From Granulibacter bethesdensis (GTDB lineage Bacteria; Pseudomonadota; Alphaproteobacteria; Acetobacterales; Acetobacteraceae): DNA of 64,000 bases. The first letter of the stretch is position 1. The number at the start of each line of letters is the position of its first letter. The translations under genes and the position numbers were made by a program. Below the pieces are notes generated by a model, which worked only from the letters and a program-made list of their open reading frames with translations, was not told where the DNA came from and searched no databases. Below, in pieces: positions 16,616 through 25,813 of the stretch. The stretch covers positions 1,747,493 through 1,811,492 of the forward strand of contig NZ_CP018192.1 of assembly GCF_001889525.1 (NCBI RefSeq), read 5' to 3'.

Positions 16616-16681
16616 GACTGACTGGGTTCAAAGAGGTTAAACGGCGCGGCCTGTTCCGCTCCGTTTGACCGAGGTTTCACG

Positions 16682-16981
16682 ATGCCCAGCTACCCCACCA
16701 GTGTGGAGGCAGAATTTCACTGGTTCGATCATCAGGGTGATCCGCAGATCACGCCGCTGGAGATCCATGGCCGTCTCGATCCCGGCGCGTGGCCCGACGA
16801 AAATGGTCAGTCCTGCGCACCGATTTTCGTCGCCACCCACATCACCGATGCCCGCACCGGCCAGCCCCTGCCCATGACCGGCCCCCTCGCCCGCTTCGCT
16901 GATACGCTCACTGAAGATTGGAGCGATCCACGGATGGATCGGATGCTCCGGCCGTTTGAGAGGATGGCGATGAAGCAATAG
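16682..16981 (+). CDS. Hypothetical 99-residue protein downstream of the repressor
   Basis: Starts MPSYPTSVEAEFHWFDHQGD with GAGG eight bases upstream. It is acidic and Pro/Asp-rich, with a predicted strand-rich first half (CAPIFVATHITDARTGQPLPM) and a helical end (RMDRMLRPFERMAMKQ-like). No family is recognised. It lies behind operator-like palindromes, suggesting expression linked to prophage control. Confidence 0.55.
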   Translation: MPSYPTSVEAEFHWFDHQGDPQITPLEIHGRLDPGAWPDENGQSCAPIFVATHITDARTGQPLPMTGPLARFADTLTEDWSDPRMDRMLRPFERMAMKQ

Positions 16982-17066
16982 AAAGTAGACGCTAAGGATC
17001 CCCAGTTCCTTATAAATGAAAACCTGGCAGTTCAGTTGACGAAAAACTGAGGATCATTACAGTTAT

Positions 17067-19313
17067 TCAACCTCCATGCGGGAAAAGACGAGGCAATTCA
17101 TAGGTCCATACCATGTATGATCCATAATACCAGACATATAGAAGGTTCATGACTTGTAAGAATGCCGCCACCACAAGCGCACCTTTCAATCTGGCAGAAA
17201 TAGCAAAAATCCACACTATTAGTCCAAGGAGAATACCATATGGCAAATGATGAACAGCCATGGGCATCTGAAAAGCCAAAACAAAAAGTATCAAATTTAT
17301 GGCTGATGCTGCTCCAAATATTTTAGTAATCTTTATCGCTTCAACAGATTTTTCTTCCAATACTGAGTTTTTGACCACCAGATTTTGGCCCGGTTGCCAG
17401 AATTTTGAAGCAATCCCGGCAATAAGAAGCAATAATAGTCCCGGCCCGAACGACAAAAACAGGCTAAACATCTGCTCTGATCGCCACAGACCCAAAATGG
17501 AATAATCTGCGTGAGCACGATGGTAAATCGGGTTACTCATCCAGAATAGACTAGAAAATCCATCGATTTTTATAGAAAGAAATTCTGCAAAAGTCAGTTT
17601 CGACAGAAAATCGTGAATGGATGAGATCATCTGCACATGATTCAATCCAAAAGTCCCATGTCCTGTCAGCAAAAAAAGTGCTGGCCAGCTGCTTTTTGGT
17701 TCAATGATTCCAACCAGATAGATCATCGCGAAACAGATGGCTGCCGTTCCAAGAAATGGCAGGGCTGCTTTGTGAGCAAGCTTTATGACGGTACCAAACT
17801 GGTGATGCCTTATTATCAAAGTGAAAGCGAGATAAAGCGGGAATACCAAACCTGCAAAAAAATTTGCAGAGTGATTCATGGCAGACAACATAAATGCAAG
17901 CAAAGCCACACAGAGCGGAAATACCCGTTTCGTCTTGAGCGCATTCTCAAAAGCAAGCGCAGCAATCAGAAACAGGAGACCGCCGCTCAGCTTGGGCCAT
18001 ATATAAAAAGAGTTAAACATCAGAAATGGTGTTGATGCCAGCAATACCGCCAACCAAACAGCCCTCAGGCGAACAGCAAGAATATCATGCAAAAAGAATA
18101 TAAGAAACGGAATGATCATTCCCTGGATCAGGCCACCAAAAATCTGAAGGGCATTGAAGCCGGGCATGTTATCAACAATAGCTGGTCCTATACCTGGAAG
18201 AGCCATAAGAGACAACATTTGCCCTGGTTGAACAATTCCCCTGTCAGCCATAGACCATAAGCTCAGAAATTCGGGGTGCATTGCACCGCGCAAAATAAAG
18301 GATTTGGCTGTCATAATAGACAATAGGTTGTCGGTAGACCATGATGCAGGAAATAATGCGACGGATGGAAACCAAATTCCTCCACCGATCTGAAGAAGAA
18401 ATCTTGGGATCATCAAAATAGCCAATAATACAGCAATCCCGAGACCAAATAACCGACCAGCCTGCTCATCTGACTGGCATCCATTGCGTTTTAGAAGGAA
18501 TAAAAAGGCAGCTGACGGCGCGACAAAAAACAGACACCCCATAAAGGTCAACAGTATGTACGAATGCAAAAACCATGCAGCCACAAAAATCAAATACCCT
18601 GCCAGAGCCTGATATATTGTCATTGCGGCCAAGCGAGCCATAACATTGACACCAAGATACAATATGAAGGGAAGGGTGATCAGCAAAAAACCTGTAAGCG
18701 CAATAATCATTCCAGCCAGTATGCCTACAGGCCCTTCTGCAAGAGCAAAAAGCGGGCTTATCTCAAGTGGCGTACCAAATCCCACTGTGAGTTTATCTGA
18801 ATTTGATTGCGCAATAATCTTAGCCTCTCCATTGCACCAACCATCAGGCACATGTACAATAGACAAAATCCAACTGTCAGATAGAGCATTCAGAAGCGAA
18901 ATCTGTTTTCCTGAAGCAATACAGACCAATGCAACGTACGGGCGTCTTTCATAAATAAATATATCAAATTGCTCTTTTCCAATCACAGGAACAGCCATCC
19001 AACGCGATGGCAAAAAGGGCAGGCTTTCCATTTTTCCTGCTTTTATTTTAAATGATACCGCTTTATCTGGTCCATACACAGGGACCATATTTTCTTTACC
19101 AATAATATTATCAAAAGCTTTTTTTTGTATATAAACCGTTTCACTCGATGGTTTATAAATCACAAAATCATCCGGCTTGAAAACAGCATTATTAGACAAA
19201 TCACCCTTTAAAAGAGGCCTCGAAACTTCCCCCGAAGCAATCACAATAAACAAAGATGATATAAAAAAGAGAAAAGATATTAACCAGACTGAATTTTTAT
19301 TAAAAAACCACAT
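17067..19313 (-). CDS. Large multi-spanning membrane protein, possibly GT-C glycosyltransferase-like
   Basis: 748 residues. One N-terminal membrane segment (VWLISFLFFISSLFIVIAS) is followed by a roughly 150-residue extracytoplasmic beta-rich domain (residues 30-185). About twelve further hydrophobic segments follow, ending in a periplasmic tail with YGSYMVWTYELPRLFPHGG. A large number of helices with one big early loop recalls membrane-bound sugar transferases of the GT-C type, but I see no diagnostic acidic motif in the first loop, so this is only a possibility. A GGGGGGAAT ribosome site precedes the ATG. The gene is clearly more AT-rich than its neighbours, and an even more AT-rich stretch lies before it, suggesting acquisition by transfer. 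Confidence 0.6.
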   Translation of the reverse strand: MWFFNKNSVWLISFLFFISSLFIVIASGEVSRPLLKGDLSNNAVFKPDDFVIYKPSSETVYIQKKAFDNIIGKENMVPVYGPDKAVSFKIKAGKMESLPFLPSRWMAVPVIGKEQFDIFIYERRPYVALVCIASGKQISLLNALSDSWILSIVHVPDGWCNGEAKIIAQSNSDKLTVGFGTPLEISPLFALAEGPVGILAGMIIALTGFLLITLPFILYLGVNVMARLAAMTIYQALAGYLIFVAAWFLHSYILLTFMGCLFFVAPSAAFLFLLKRNGCQSDEQAGRLFGLGIAVLLAILMIPRFLLQIGGGIWFPSVALFPASWSTDNLLSIMTAKSFILRGAMHPEFLSLWSMADRGIVQPGQMLSLMALPGIGPAIVDNMPGFNALQIFGGLIQGMIIPFLIFFLHDILAVRLRAVWLAVLLASTPFLMFNSFYIWPKLSGGLLFLIAALAFENALKTKRVFPLCVALLAFMLSAMNHSANFFAGLVFPLYLAFTLIIRHHQFGTVIKLAHKAALPFLGTAAICFAMIYLVGIIEPKSSWPALFLLTGHGTFGLNHVQMISSIHDFLSKLTFAEFLSIKIDGFSSLFWMSNPIYHRAHADYSILGLWRSEQMFSLFLSFGPGLLLLLIAGIASKFWQPGQNLVVKNSVLEEKSVEAIKITKIFGAASAINLILFVLAFQMPMAVHHLPYGILLGLIVWIFAISARLKGALVVAAFLQVMNLLYVWYYGSYMVWTYELPRLFPHGG

Positions 19314-19603
19314 TTATTCCCCCCACCCGAAATTTTTTTGTTATATTTTAAAACAGAAAAAAGTCAATATAATGTCATTATAAATATAAATAAAAAAATT
19401 CAAATATAAATAATAAATAAAAAATATGTTATCAGGTTTATTCGTTAAAAAAAATAATAAAAATATAATGAAATGGTTGCCGGATATAATTTTCGCACCA
19501 TATAAAATTTTTTAACCCATTCTATTTCCTTATCCCTTAATTTTCATTCTAAACGCTGACACAGATTTTTCATTCACGCCTGTAACAGACAGAAAGATGA
19601 ACA
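19314..19603. other. Very AT-rich intergenic region between divergent genes
   Basis: From about 19321 to 19560 the sequence is dominated by A and T, with runs such as aaaaaaataataaaaatataatg, far from the GC-rich local average. It must hold the promoters of the membrane-protein gene (minus) and of the NAD(P)-binding gene (plus). No coding frame or RNA gene is seen. Confidence 0.6.
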
Positions 19604-20218
19604 ATGTCCTTTATCGCCCTGCTTGGTGCCACCGGGAATGCCGGGTCGCATATTCTGAAAGAGCTGTCAGATCGCGGCCATCGCGTGACGGCGATTGCGC
19701 GCAACGTCTCCTCGGTCCCTCCCCTGCCTGGCGTCACCGCCGTGACCGGGGACGCAGCCGATACCGAAACCATCGTCCCTGTCCTGCGTGGACATGATGC
19801 GGTGATCAGCGCACTGCCATTCCCCACCATTGATCCCGCCCTGTTGCTGCGTGCGGTGCGGGAGGCAGGCGTCAAACGCTATCTGGTGGTCGGCGGCGCG
19901 GGCAGTCTGGAGGCAGAGCCGGGCGTCAAGCTGATCGATCATCCCGATTTTCCCGCCGAATATAAATTCGAAGCCTCACATGGGGTCGCGTTTCTCGATC
20001 TGCTCCGCAGTTCCGCCAGTGATCTGGAATGGAGTTTCATCTCCCCCTCCATCCTGTTCGGCCCTGGCGGCCGCACCGGCGTATTCCGCCTCGGCGGAGA
20101 TCAGGTGCTGCGCCATGAAGATGGTTCCTCCATCTCCTACGAGGATTATGCCATCGCACTGGTGGATGAGCTGGAACACCCGGCCCATATCCGGCAGCGC
20201 TTTACGATAGGATACTGA
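19604..20218 (+). CDS. NAD(P)-binding SDR/NmrA-like protein (YwnB type)
   Basis: 204 residues. The dinucleotide-binding motif is at the very start (FIALLGATGNAGSHILKEL, the GxxGxxG pattern), followed by the first beta-alpha units (HRVTAIARN, GVTAVTGDAADTET) and the HDAVISALPF strand. GVKRYLVVGGAGSLE and WSFISPSILFGPG are typical of the atypical short-chain dehydrogenases with an NAD(P)H-binding domain (PF13460 type), which have lost the usual Tyr-x-x-x-Lys catalytic pair. Such proteins often act as redox sensors or small reductases. Size is normal for the group. It lies 150 bases upstream of the catalase gene on the same strand and may share oxidative-stress control. Confidence 0.75.
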   Translation: MSFIALLGATGNAGSHILKELSDRGHRVTAIARNVSSVPPLPGVTAVTGDAADTETIVPVLRGHDAVISALPFPTIDPALLLRAVREAGVKRYLVVGGAGSLEAEPGVKLIDHPDFPAEYKFEASHGVAFLDLLRSSASDLEWSFISPSILFGPGGRTGVFRLGGDQVLRHEDGSSISYEDYAIALVDELEHPAHIRQRFTIGY

Positions 20219-20368
20219 TCCCCTCACATTTTCGTGATGCCACCGGGGCAAAGGGGGCTGCGTTGCTTCTGTCGTGCACATGCCTCGCCGCGGCGGGCCG
20301 ATCCGGCTCGTCTCATTCCCTGAACGGCAAGGTGCGGAACACGTTGAGAGATACAGGAGATCGCGTCC

Positions 20369-22513
20369 ATGGCCCCTCCCACCCGCCCCTCCCGCCCGGC
20401 TTCCTCTTCTGCTTCGGTGCCTCCGCTGCCCTCCGGTGGGGGCTGCCCGTTTCTGCACGGGCTGGGCGGGGAACTGCACCAGCTCGCCGGCGAGAACAAT
20501 CCGGTTTTGACGACGCAACAGGGCATTCCGGTCAGCGATGATCAGAACACGCTGCGTCTTGATGCGCGCGGGCCGGCGTTACTGGAAGATTTCCACTTCC
20601 GCGAGAAGATGTTCCATTTCGACCATGAGCGTATCCCGGAGCGCGTGGTGCATGCCCGCGGCTATGGCGCTCATGGCTTCTTCGAGCTGACCGAAAGCCT
20701 GAGCGATATTACCAGAGCCGATATCTTCCAGCGCAAGGGGGAGAAAACACCTCTTTTCGTGCGCTTCTCCACCGTGGCGGGTAACAAAGGATCGCCCGAT
20801 CTGGCGCGTGATGTGCGTGGTTTCGCGATCAAATTCTACACCAAAGAAGGCAACTGGGATCTGGTCGGCAACAACATCCCTGTTTTCTTCATTCAGGATG
20901 CGATCAAGTTCCCCGATCTGATCCATGCCGCCAAGGAAGCCCCCGATCGCGCCTTTCCGCAGGCCCAGACCGCGCATGACAATTTCTGGGACTTTATTTC
21001 CCTGATGCCGGAAGCGGTGCATATGGCGCTGTGGATCATGTCGGATCGCACCATTCCACGCTCCCTGCGCTTTATGGAGGGGTTTGGCGTCCATACGTTC
21101 CGCTTTGTGAATGCGGAGGGTCATTCAACCTACGTCAAATTCCATCTGAAGCCGAAGCTGGGCCTGCAATCCGTGGCGTGGAACGAGGCCGTGAAGATCA
21201 ACGGCGCCGATCCGGATTTCCACCGCCGCGATTTATGGAGCGCCCTGAACAGCGGTGATTTCCCGGAATGGGAGGTAGGCGTTCAGCTTTTCGATGATGC
21301 CTTCGCCGATGCCTTCCCGTTCGACATACTGGATGCCACCAAGCTGATCCCGGAAGAAGATGTGCCGGTGCGCATCATCGGGCGTCTGGTGCTGACCCGC
21401 CCGGTGGACAATTTCTTCGCCGAGACCGAACAGGTCGCATTCTGTACCCAGAATGTCGTACCGGGGATCGACTTCACGAATGATCCTCTGTTGCAGGGAC
21501 GTAATTTCTCCTATCTGGACACGCAGTTGAAGCGCCTGGGCGGGCCGAATTTCACGCATATTCCGATCAATGCGCCCCATGTGCCGGTGCAGAATTTCCA
21601 GCAGGACGGCCACATGGCGATGCGCAACCCCAGAGGCCGCGCCAATTACGAGCCGAACAGCTGGGGGGCGGAGGGAGGCCCTCGCGAAGACCCACAACGC
21701 GGCCATATCAGCTTCCCAGCGCAGGAAAGCGGCGAAAAGCGCCGCGCCAGGCCGGAGAAATTCGCCGATCATTACAGTCAGGCGCGCCAGTTCTATCTCA
21801 GCCAGACCCCGATCGAGCAACGGCATATCGCGGATGCCTTCACCTTTGAACTCAGCAAAGTGGAGACGCCGGCGATCCGCGAGCGGATGGTCGGGCATCT
21901 GCGGCTGGTGGATGAGGCTCTGGCCGATGCGGTGGCGGGCGGGCTGGGGCTGAAGGCTTTGCCGGATGCTCCGAAACCGGCACGGGCACCCATCACTGAT
22001 CTGCCTCCCTCTGCGGCACTCAGCATCGTGGCCAATGGCCCGCAGCGTTTCGAGGGCCGCAAACTTGGCCTCCTCGTCAGCGACGGGGCTGATGCCGCGT
22101 TGTTATCGGCGCTGATTGAGGCGGTCGACAAGGAAGGGGCGCAACTGGAACTCATTGCCCCGACTGTCAGCGGTATCACCGACAGCAAAGGCGTCTCCCA
22201 CAAAGCCCAACAGCGCGTAGAAGGCGGTCCCTCGGTTCTGTATGACGCGGTGGCTGTGCTTCTTTCCACCGACGGCGCGGCGTTGCTGTCGCAAAAACCG
22301 GAAGCGCGGGATTTCGTCAGCGATGCCTTCGCCCATGCGAAGTTCATTGCTTTCACGAAGGAGGCCGAAACTTTACTGGAGGCCGCCGGGATCAAGCCCG
22401 CTTTGCAGGATGACGGGTTCGTCAGACTGGAAAAAGCAGACGATGCCGCCAGGTTCCTCAAAACATGCGGCGCCCTGCGGTTCTGGGAGCGGGAAGCAAA
22501 GAAGCCCGCTTGA
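20369..22513 (+). CDS. katE: Large-subunit monofunctional catalase (HPII type)
   Basis: 714 residues, the size of clade 2 catalases. After a Pro/Ser-rich N-terminal tail, the core begins near residue 50 ([27 protein letters not shown]). The distal heme His is in [16 protein letters not shown] and the distal Asn in [11 protein letters not shown]. The proximal heme Tyr is in [19 protein letters not shown]. From about residue 555 the flavodoxin/class I amidotransferase-like domain of HPII enzymes follows ([36 protein letters not shown]). It converts hydrogen peroxide to water and oxygen in the cytoplasm. AGGAGA precedes the ATG. All catalytic residues are present and no truncation is seen. Confidence 0.93.
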   Translation: MAPPTRPSRPASSSASVPPLPSGGGCPFLHGLGGELHQLAGENNPVLTTQQGIPVSDDQNTLRLDARGPALLEDFHFREKMFHFDHERIPERVVHARGYGAHGFFELTESLSDITRADIFQRKGEKTPLFVRFSTVAGNKGSPDLARDVRGFAIKFYTKEGNWDLVGNNIPVFFIQDAIKFPDLIHAAKEAPDRAFPQAQTAHDNFWDFISLMPEAVHMALWIMSDRTIPRSLRFMEGFGVHTFRFVNAEGHSTYVKFHLKPKLGLQSVAWNEAVKINGADPDFHRRDLWSALNSGDFPEWEVGVQLFDDAFADAFPFDILDATKLIPEEDVPVRIIGRLVLTRPVDNFFAETEQVAFCTQNVVPGIDFTNDPLLQGRNFSYLDTQLKRLGGPNFTHIPINAPHVPVQNFQQDGHMAMRNPRGRANYEPNSWGAEGGPREDPQRGHISFPAQESGEKRRARPEKFADHYSQARQFYLSQTPIEQRHIADAFTFELSKVETPAIRERMVGHLRLVDEALADAVAGGLGLKALPDAPKPARAPITDLPPSAALSIVANGPQRFEGRKLGLLVSDGADAALLSALIEAVDKEGAQLELIAPTVSGITDSKGVSHKAQQRVEGGPSVLYDAVAVLLSTDGAALLSQKPEARDFVSDAFAHAKFIAFTKEAETLLEAAGIKPALQDDGFVRLEKADDAARFLKTCGALRFWEREAKKPA

Positions 22514-22539
22514 GACAGGGATGTTAAAAAAATCAGCAG

Positions 22540-22565
22540 GAAGCGGCTCCAGGATGGGCCGCTTC
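22540..22565 (+). terminator. Hairpin after the catalase gene
   Basis: GAAGCGGC pairs with GCCGCTTC around a ten-base loop, 27 bases after the catalase stop. The following sequence (tctgattc) is only weakly T-rich, so it may be a weak terminator or an mRNA-stabilising hairpin. Confidence 0.5.
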
Positions 22566-22833
22566 TCTGATTCGGTATGAAAAGAAACGTTATTCTCTAG
22601 TCACTTCATTTTGGAAGCAATAATTGTTGATCTGTAACGGAATATTTTTGATGTAGCCTTCTAAACTCCGTTTTGTCATGCTTTCCCGCAGCGAACGACA
22701 ACCATCAGAATGCTGTCATCATAGACCTGATAAGCAAGTCGGTCATCGTCTGCGAGACACCCTCTCACCCTTGTCACCCCTCCACCGGTTTGGTCTTTTG
22801 CATGCAGAGAAGTCATTGGGAACCATACCGACC
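22566..22833. other. Intergenic region before the proline-rich exported protein
   Basis: About 270 bases between the catalase hairpin and the next chosen start. The reading frame of the downstream gene is open through part of it (from 22678), but that segment is Ser/His/Arg-rich and lacks a signal sequence. I see no other gene. Confidence 0.4.
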
Positions 22834-23568
22834 ATGCATGCCAGAACACGCCGCTATCGCTACCATCCGCTCCTGCTGACTGTCTGCGGAATGATGGCTG
22901 CCTTTACCATGGCCCGGCCAGCTCTGGTTCAGGCGGCTTCACCACCGGCCTACGCACCTCCGCCCTTACCGTCCCCTCCACCAGCCGACACCCTGAAAAC
23001 GGCACAGCAGCCGACCGATTATCTCGGCCTGCCCGGCCCGATCCTGATGGGAAAAAAGCTATACCATCTGGTGTGGAGCGCGCATCCCACAGCCGCCTAT
23101 GTCAAGCAGGAATACATCCCGGCGGACGAAACCATCGCTCATTACGACAGCATGCTCCTGATCGAGCGCATCAGCGGCCCGATGACGGTCGAGCAATCCG
23201 TCAATCTGATGGCCCTTCAGCTTCAGAGCCGTAAAACCCGCGATCCGCTCACCCGGCTGACGGTGGTGAACAATCAGGAGACCGGCAACACCATACTGGA
23301 CTTCCTCATCAGCGGCGAAACCAAGGAAGGCCCCATCGTCGAGTGGAATGCCTACCGCTATGCGCCGCTGACCAAGGATGGCGGCGTCGTGCTGTTCGGG
23401 CTGAGCCGCCGCGCCTACGGCCAGGACGGGTTGACCGCGTTCATGAGCAAGCTGTCCGACACCAGACAGGAGGGGCTGGATCTGCTCACCACCACCCCCA
23501 TGCCACAACCGCATGAGCCGCCACCTCCGCCGCCAGCCCCGGCCAAGGGGGAAAAGAAAAAAGGCTGA
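22834..23568 (+). CDS. Exported proline-rich protein, unknown function
   Basis: 244 residues from ATG 22834, which places a signal peptide (HPLLLTVCGMMAAFTMARPALVQA) at the N-terminus. The upstream alternative at 22678 would bury it. The mature protein starts with a Pro-rich linker (PPAYAPPPLPSPPPAD) and has a compact alpha/beta body (residues 65-215), including MGKKLYHLVWSAHPTAAYVKQEYIP and VVNNQETGNTILDFLISGE. It ends in another Pro-rich, then Lys-rich tail (PPPPPPAPAKGEKKKG). The body should sit in the periplasm; the basic Pro-rich tail may touch peptidoglycan or membrane. No enzyme motif is seen, and a strong hairpin follows it. Confidence 0.65.
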   Translation: MHARTRRYRYHPLLLTVCGMMAAFTMARPALVQAASPPAYAPPPLPSPPPADTLKTAQQPTDYLGLPGPILMGKKLYHLVWSAHPTAAYVKQEYIPADETIAHYDSMLLIERISGPMTVEQSVNLMALQLQSRKTRDPLTRLTVVNNQETGNTILDFLISGETKEGPIVEWNAYRYAPLTKDGGVVLFGLSRRAYGQDGLTAFMSKLSDTRQEGLDLLTTTPMPQPHEPPPPPPAPAKGEKKKG

Positions 23569-23601
23569 GCCTGCCCTCCTCTATAACTTTCCTATCCTGG
23601 A

Positions 23602-23637
23602 CAGGCGGGCATGGCATGGAAAGCCTATGCCCGCCTG
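23602..23637 (+). terminator. Perfect 11-bp hairpin after the exported protein
   Basis: CAGGCGGGCAT pairs perfectly with ATGCCCGCCTG around a 14-base loop, 33 bases after the stop codon. There is no clear T run, so termination strength is uncertain. Confidence 0.55.
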
Positions 23638-23803
23638 AATACCGTCAGGAAGGCGCAGGACGCATCTGTCCCCGCGCATGATCCATGATGGAGCCAACAC
23701 GCATGACCAAGCATTCCTTTCAGAACATTCAGCCCTCCTTCTGCTCACGCAGGGATTGCGTGGTCTGAGCTTTCATACGAACTGGAAAAGGACCAGCCTT
23801 ATC

Positions 23804-24046
23804 ATGGGCCGTATCAGTCACAGTGACACCAGACAGTTCATCGTCGGTCATGACATCAAGGGACGGTGGGTCGTATGCGATCAAAGCGGAGCCGTCGGAG
23901 GCATCTTCAAAAACCGTGACTCCGCGCTCAGCTTCGCCAGAAGCGAAACGGGCCATCATCCTCACGCGGTCTTCTGCGCCCCGGATCACCTGGTCATGGA
24001 TTTCTTCAGCACTCTCAGCCACACGGCCTTACGCCCGCAAAGCTGA
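23804..24046 (+). CDS. Small hypothetical protein (80 residues)
   Basis: Starts MGRISHSDTRQFIVGHDIKG and has a compact alpha/beta pattern: FIVGHDIKGRWVVCDQSG, then GGIFKNRDSALSFARSET. This recalls small proteins of alphaproteobacteria with a W-V-V-x-D...GGxF...A--FA signature, of unknown function. AGGA lies 11 bases before ATG 23804. The frame is also open from 23678, but the extra 42 residues look unrelated. It stands just before the recombinase relic and may have come with that element. Confidence 0.45.
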   Translation: MGRISHSDTRQFIVGHDIKGRWVVCDQSGAVGGIFKNRDSALSFARSETGHHPHAVFCAPDHLVMDFFSTLSHTALRPQS

Positions 24047-24082
24047 CCTCAACGCACCGCCTTTTTCCGGGAGGAAGCCGTG

Positions 24083-24464
24083 TCAGGCAGCCACCCGGGA
24101 AATGGAACGGAACTGACGCACTATTCCTCCGCCAGATGCCGCAGAGACTTGCCTGCCTGACGCCGACGGCGAATATCCAGCTTCTGCAGGCAACCAACCG
24201 CGCCCGTCCCTCTGCCATTGCGCCCTTGCGCGTGCTCTCCCGCATCATCGCAAACAGATCGAATATGCTGTGGGTCAACCGGTCTAGCCGCGTGACCAAA
24301 ACCGTATCACCCGACCGCAAAAAATCGTAGCATCCTGTGCATTTTTTCCGGCCTGCATCAGCACCACTGGCTTTTTCCATGAAAACCCGGTGACAGCCGA
24401 AAGCCGTCAGATGGGCGATTTGAACATCCAGTGTCTGGCCAAGGGTGCTTAGCCGTACGTAACC
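24083..24464 (-). pseudogene. Decayed serine recombinase (resolvase/invertase family)
   Basis: Reading the minus strand from 24464 gives GYVRLSTLGQTLDVQIAHLT, the catalytic N-terminus of Tn3-type resolvases with the Ser in LSTLGQ. FMEKASGADAGRKK and SGDTVLVTRLDRLTHSIFDL, the second conserved block, follow. No start codon lies before the first block: an in-frame TGA stands a few codons upstream. Beyond the second block most of the rest of the catalytic domain is missing. A helix-turn-helix-like QKLDIRRRRQAGKSLRHLAEE appears in a different frame, ending at a stop, and SISRVAA appears in a third frame up to 24083. So it carries an internal deletion and at least two frameshifts, and is a relic of a mobile element. 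Confidence 0.75.
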
Positions 24465-24631
24465 CCTTTTGCGGCCCGTCGGCTTTTTTCAATTTGTTTT
24501 GCTTTTTAAAATTTGATTTATATTTATATTTATTTTTTATAAAAATAATGGGACAAAACTTTTGTTTTTTTAATTTTTAACAAGCTTTCATATCTATCTT
24601 AGCTCTGGTAGCAGGAAATGGTTCCTCCATC
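24465..24631. other. AT-rich region upstream of the Hint-like gene
   Basis: From about 24490 to 24600 the sequence is almost purely A/T, including ttatatttatatttattttttataaaaataatgg. It probably contains the promoter of the Hint-like gene and sits at the edge of the decayed recombinase. No ORF is supported. Confidence 0.5.
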
Positions 24632-25759
24632 TTGAATGATGATCACGCTCTTTATTCTCCAGAGGCAGTTGACATAAACCGCATGCTGAAAAAGTTCTCT
24701 CCGGCAGACATAATCGGGAGAGAACAATGCCATGTGGCAGGCAGCGTTCTCAAAGGAAGCATGATCCTGACCACAACGGGAGAAGTCCCGGTGGAGCGGT
24801 TTGATCAAGGTGCCTCCGTGGCCAATATGTCCAGATGCTGGACCAGATTTCAGCGGGTGATACCCAATATAATCCTGCCGGATGCCCTGGCCGGCTACCC
24901 CATCCGTATTCTGCCCCATGCGATAGCGGACGGTATCCCTGTCCGCACAACTTTCGTGACCCCCGACCAGTGCCTGATCATTGCCGGGTATCCTGTTCCA
25001 GCCCGCACTCTGGTAAACGGAAGGAGCATCGCCTATGATCGCACCCATAGTGCATACGATGCCTATACGCTTGCGACAGAGCAGCAGGCACCCGTTGTCG
25101 TGAACGGGATCCCCCTGATGTCGGTGGCCGTCATTCACAGACAGCCCCGCATCAGGACAGAGGAAGGGCAGCAGGACGGCCTGCTCTCTTTTCCCACCTC
25201 GCGGGCTTCAGACGACAGAGCTCGTATCGTAACACAGCGCGCCATTGTGGAGGCAATTTTTCATCGGCTTCGCCAACGCTCCAGAATACATGGCATTGGC
25301 CGTGCCATGTTTCGGGCGATTCTGTCCTATGACCCGGCTTTTTATCTGCTGGGGACGGATGACAGACCCATCCCCCCTTTGCTCAATACCAGGGAAGGTT
25401 GGAAGGAATTTCTTCTTCCACCGGGGATTTCCAGTGTGCGTCTTCTATCCCGTACCAGCAGGCCGTGTGAATCGATCGGCCCGTTTATAGATGACCAGCG
25501 TCTGTTTGGCGTGCAGGTAGGGGAGATTACCCTTACGGAAAACAGACGCTGTCGACCTGTCACCAGTCATCTGACCGACGTCAATCTGCCGGGATGGCAC
25601 GATAACACTCTATCCTCGGCACGTTGGACACGGGGCGATGCGCTTCTGAACCTTACAGAACGGCAATCCAGTACGACCGGGTTCCTGGCAATCCGTCTGC
25701 TGTCGGGTGGTCCCTATATCATCGGTGAACGCGATCTGAGCACAGTTTCATGCCTGTAA
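24632..25759 (+). CDS. Hint_2-like domain protein with Ser at the nucleophile position
   Basis: 375 residues from a TTG start (AGGAAATGG upstream); the next in-frame ATG is codon 18. Residues 36-165 match the Hint_2 pattern common in acetic acid bacteria: GSVLKGSMILTTTGEVPVE (block A), YPIRILPHAIADGIPVRTTF, VTPDQCLIIAGYPVPARTLVNG. Family members normally begin block A with Cys (A-C-x-x-G-T-x-I-x-T); here that position is Ser38. The C-terminal part (residues 245-370: FLLPPGISSVRLLSRTSRP, LFGVQVGEITL, ARWTRGDALLNL) is the beta-rich domain that often follows Hint_2. Relatives usually carry Hint_2 at the end of an AIDA-repeat protein; here it is separate and convergent with the AIDA array. Self-cleavage is possible but unproven. 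Confidence 0.65.
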   Translation: MNDDHALYSPEAVDINRMLKKFSPADIIGREQCHVAGSVLKGSMILTTTGEVPVERFDQGASVANMSRCWTRFQRVIPNIILPDALAGYPIRILPHAIADGIPVRTTFVTPDQCLIIAGYPVPARTLVNGRSIAYDRTHSAYDAYTLATEQQAPVVVNGIPLMSVAVIHRQPRIRTEEGQQDGLLSFPTSRASDDRARIVTQRAIVEAIFHRLRQRSRIHGIGRAMFRAILSYDPAFYLLGTDDRPIPPLLNTREGWKEFLLPPGISSVRLLSRTSRPCESIGPFIDDQRLFGVQVGEITLTENRRCRPVTSHLTDVNLPGWHDNTLSSARWTRGDALLNLTERQSSTTGFLAIRLLSGGPYIIGERDLSTVSCL

Positions 25760-25813
25760 ACCATCATGCCCATAGAGGCTTAAGAAACAACAGACAGGCA
25801 TGGTTATAATGTA

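Noticed and set aside
16982-17066. A tRNA or attachment site at the end of the phage regulatory block
   Set aside because: No cloverleaf or CCA-adjacent arm can be drawn and no matching direct repeat is seen at the other phage boundary within the window.
24599-25138. A 179-residue minus-strand frame opposite the Hint-like gene
   Set aside because: The plus-strand frame is twice as long and carries recognisable Hint_2 blocks; the minus frame has no recognisable pattern.
25760-25813. Terminator between the Hint-like gene and gene A
   Set aside because: An ACCATCATGCC...GGCATGGT inverted repeat is present but has a two-base bulge and no T run on either strand, so I do not call it.
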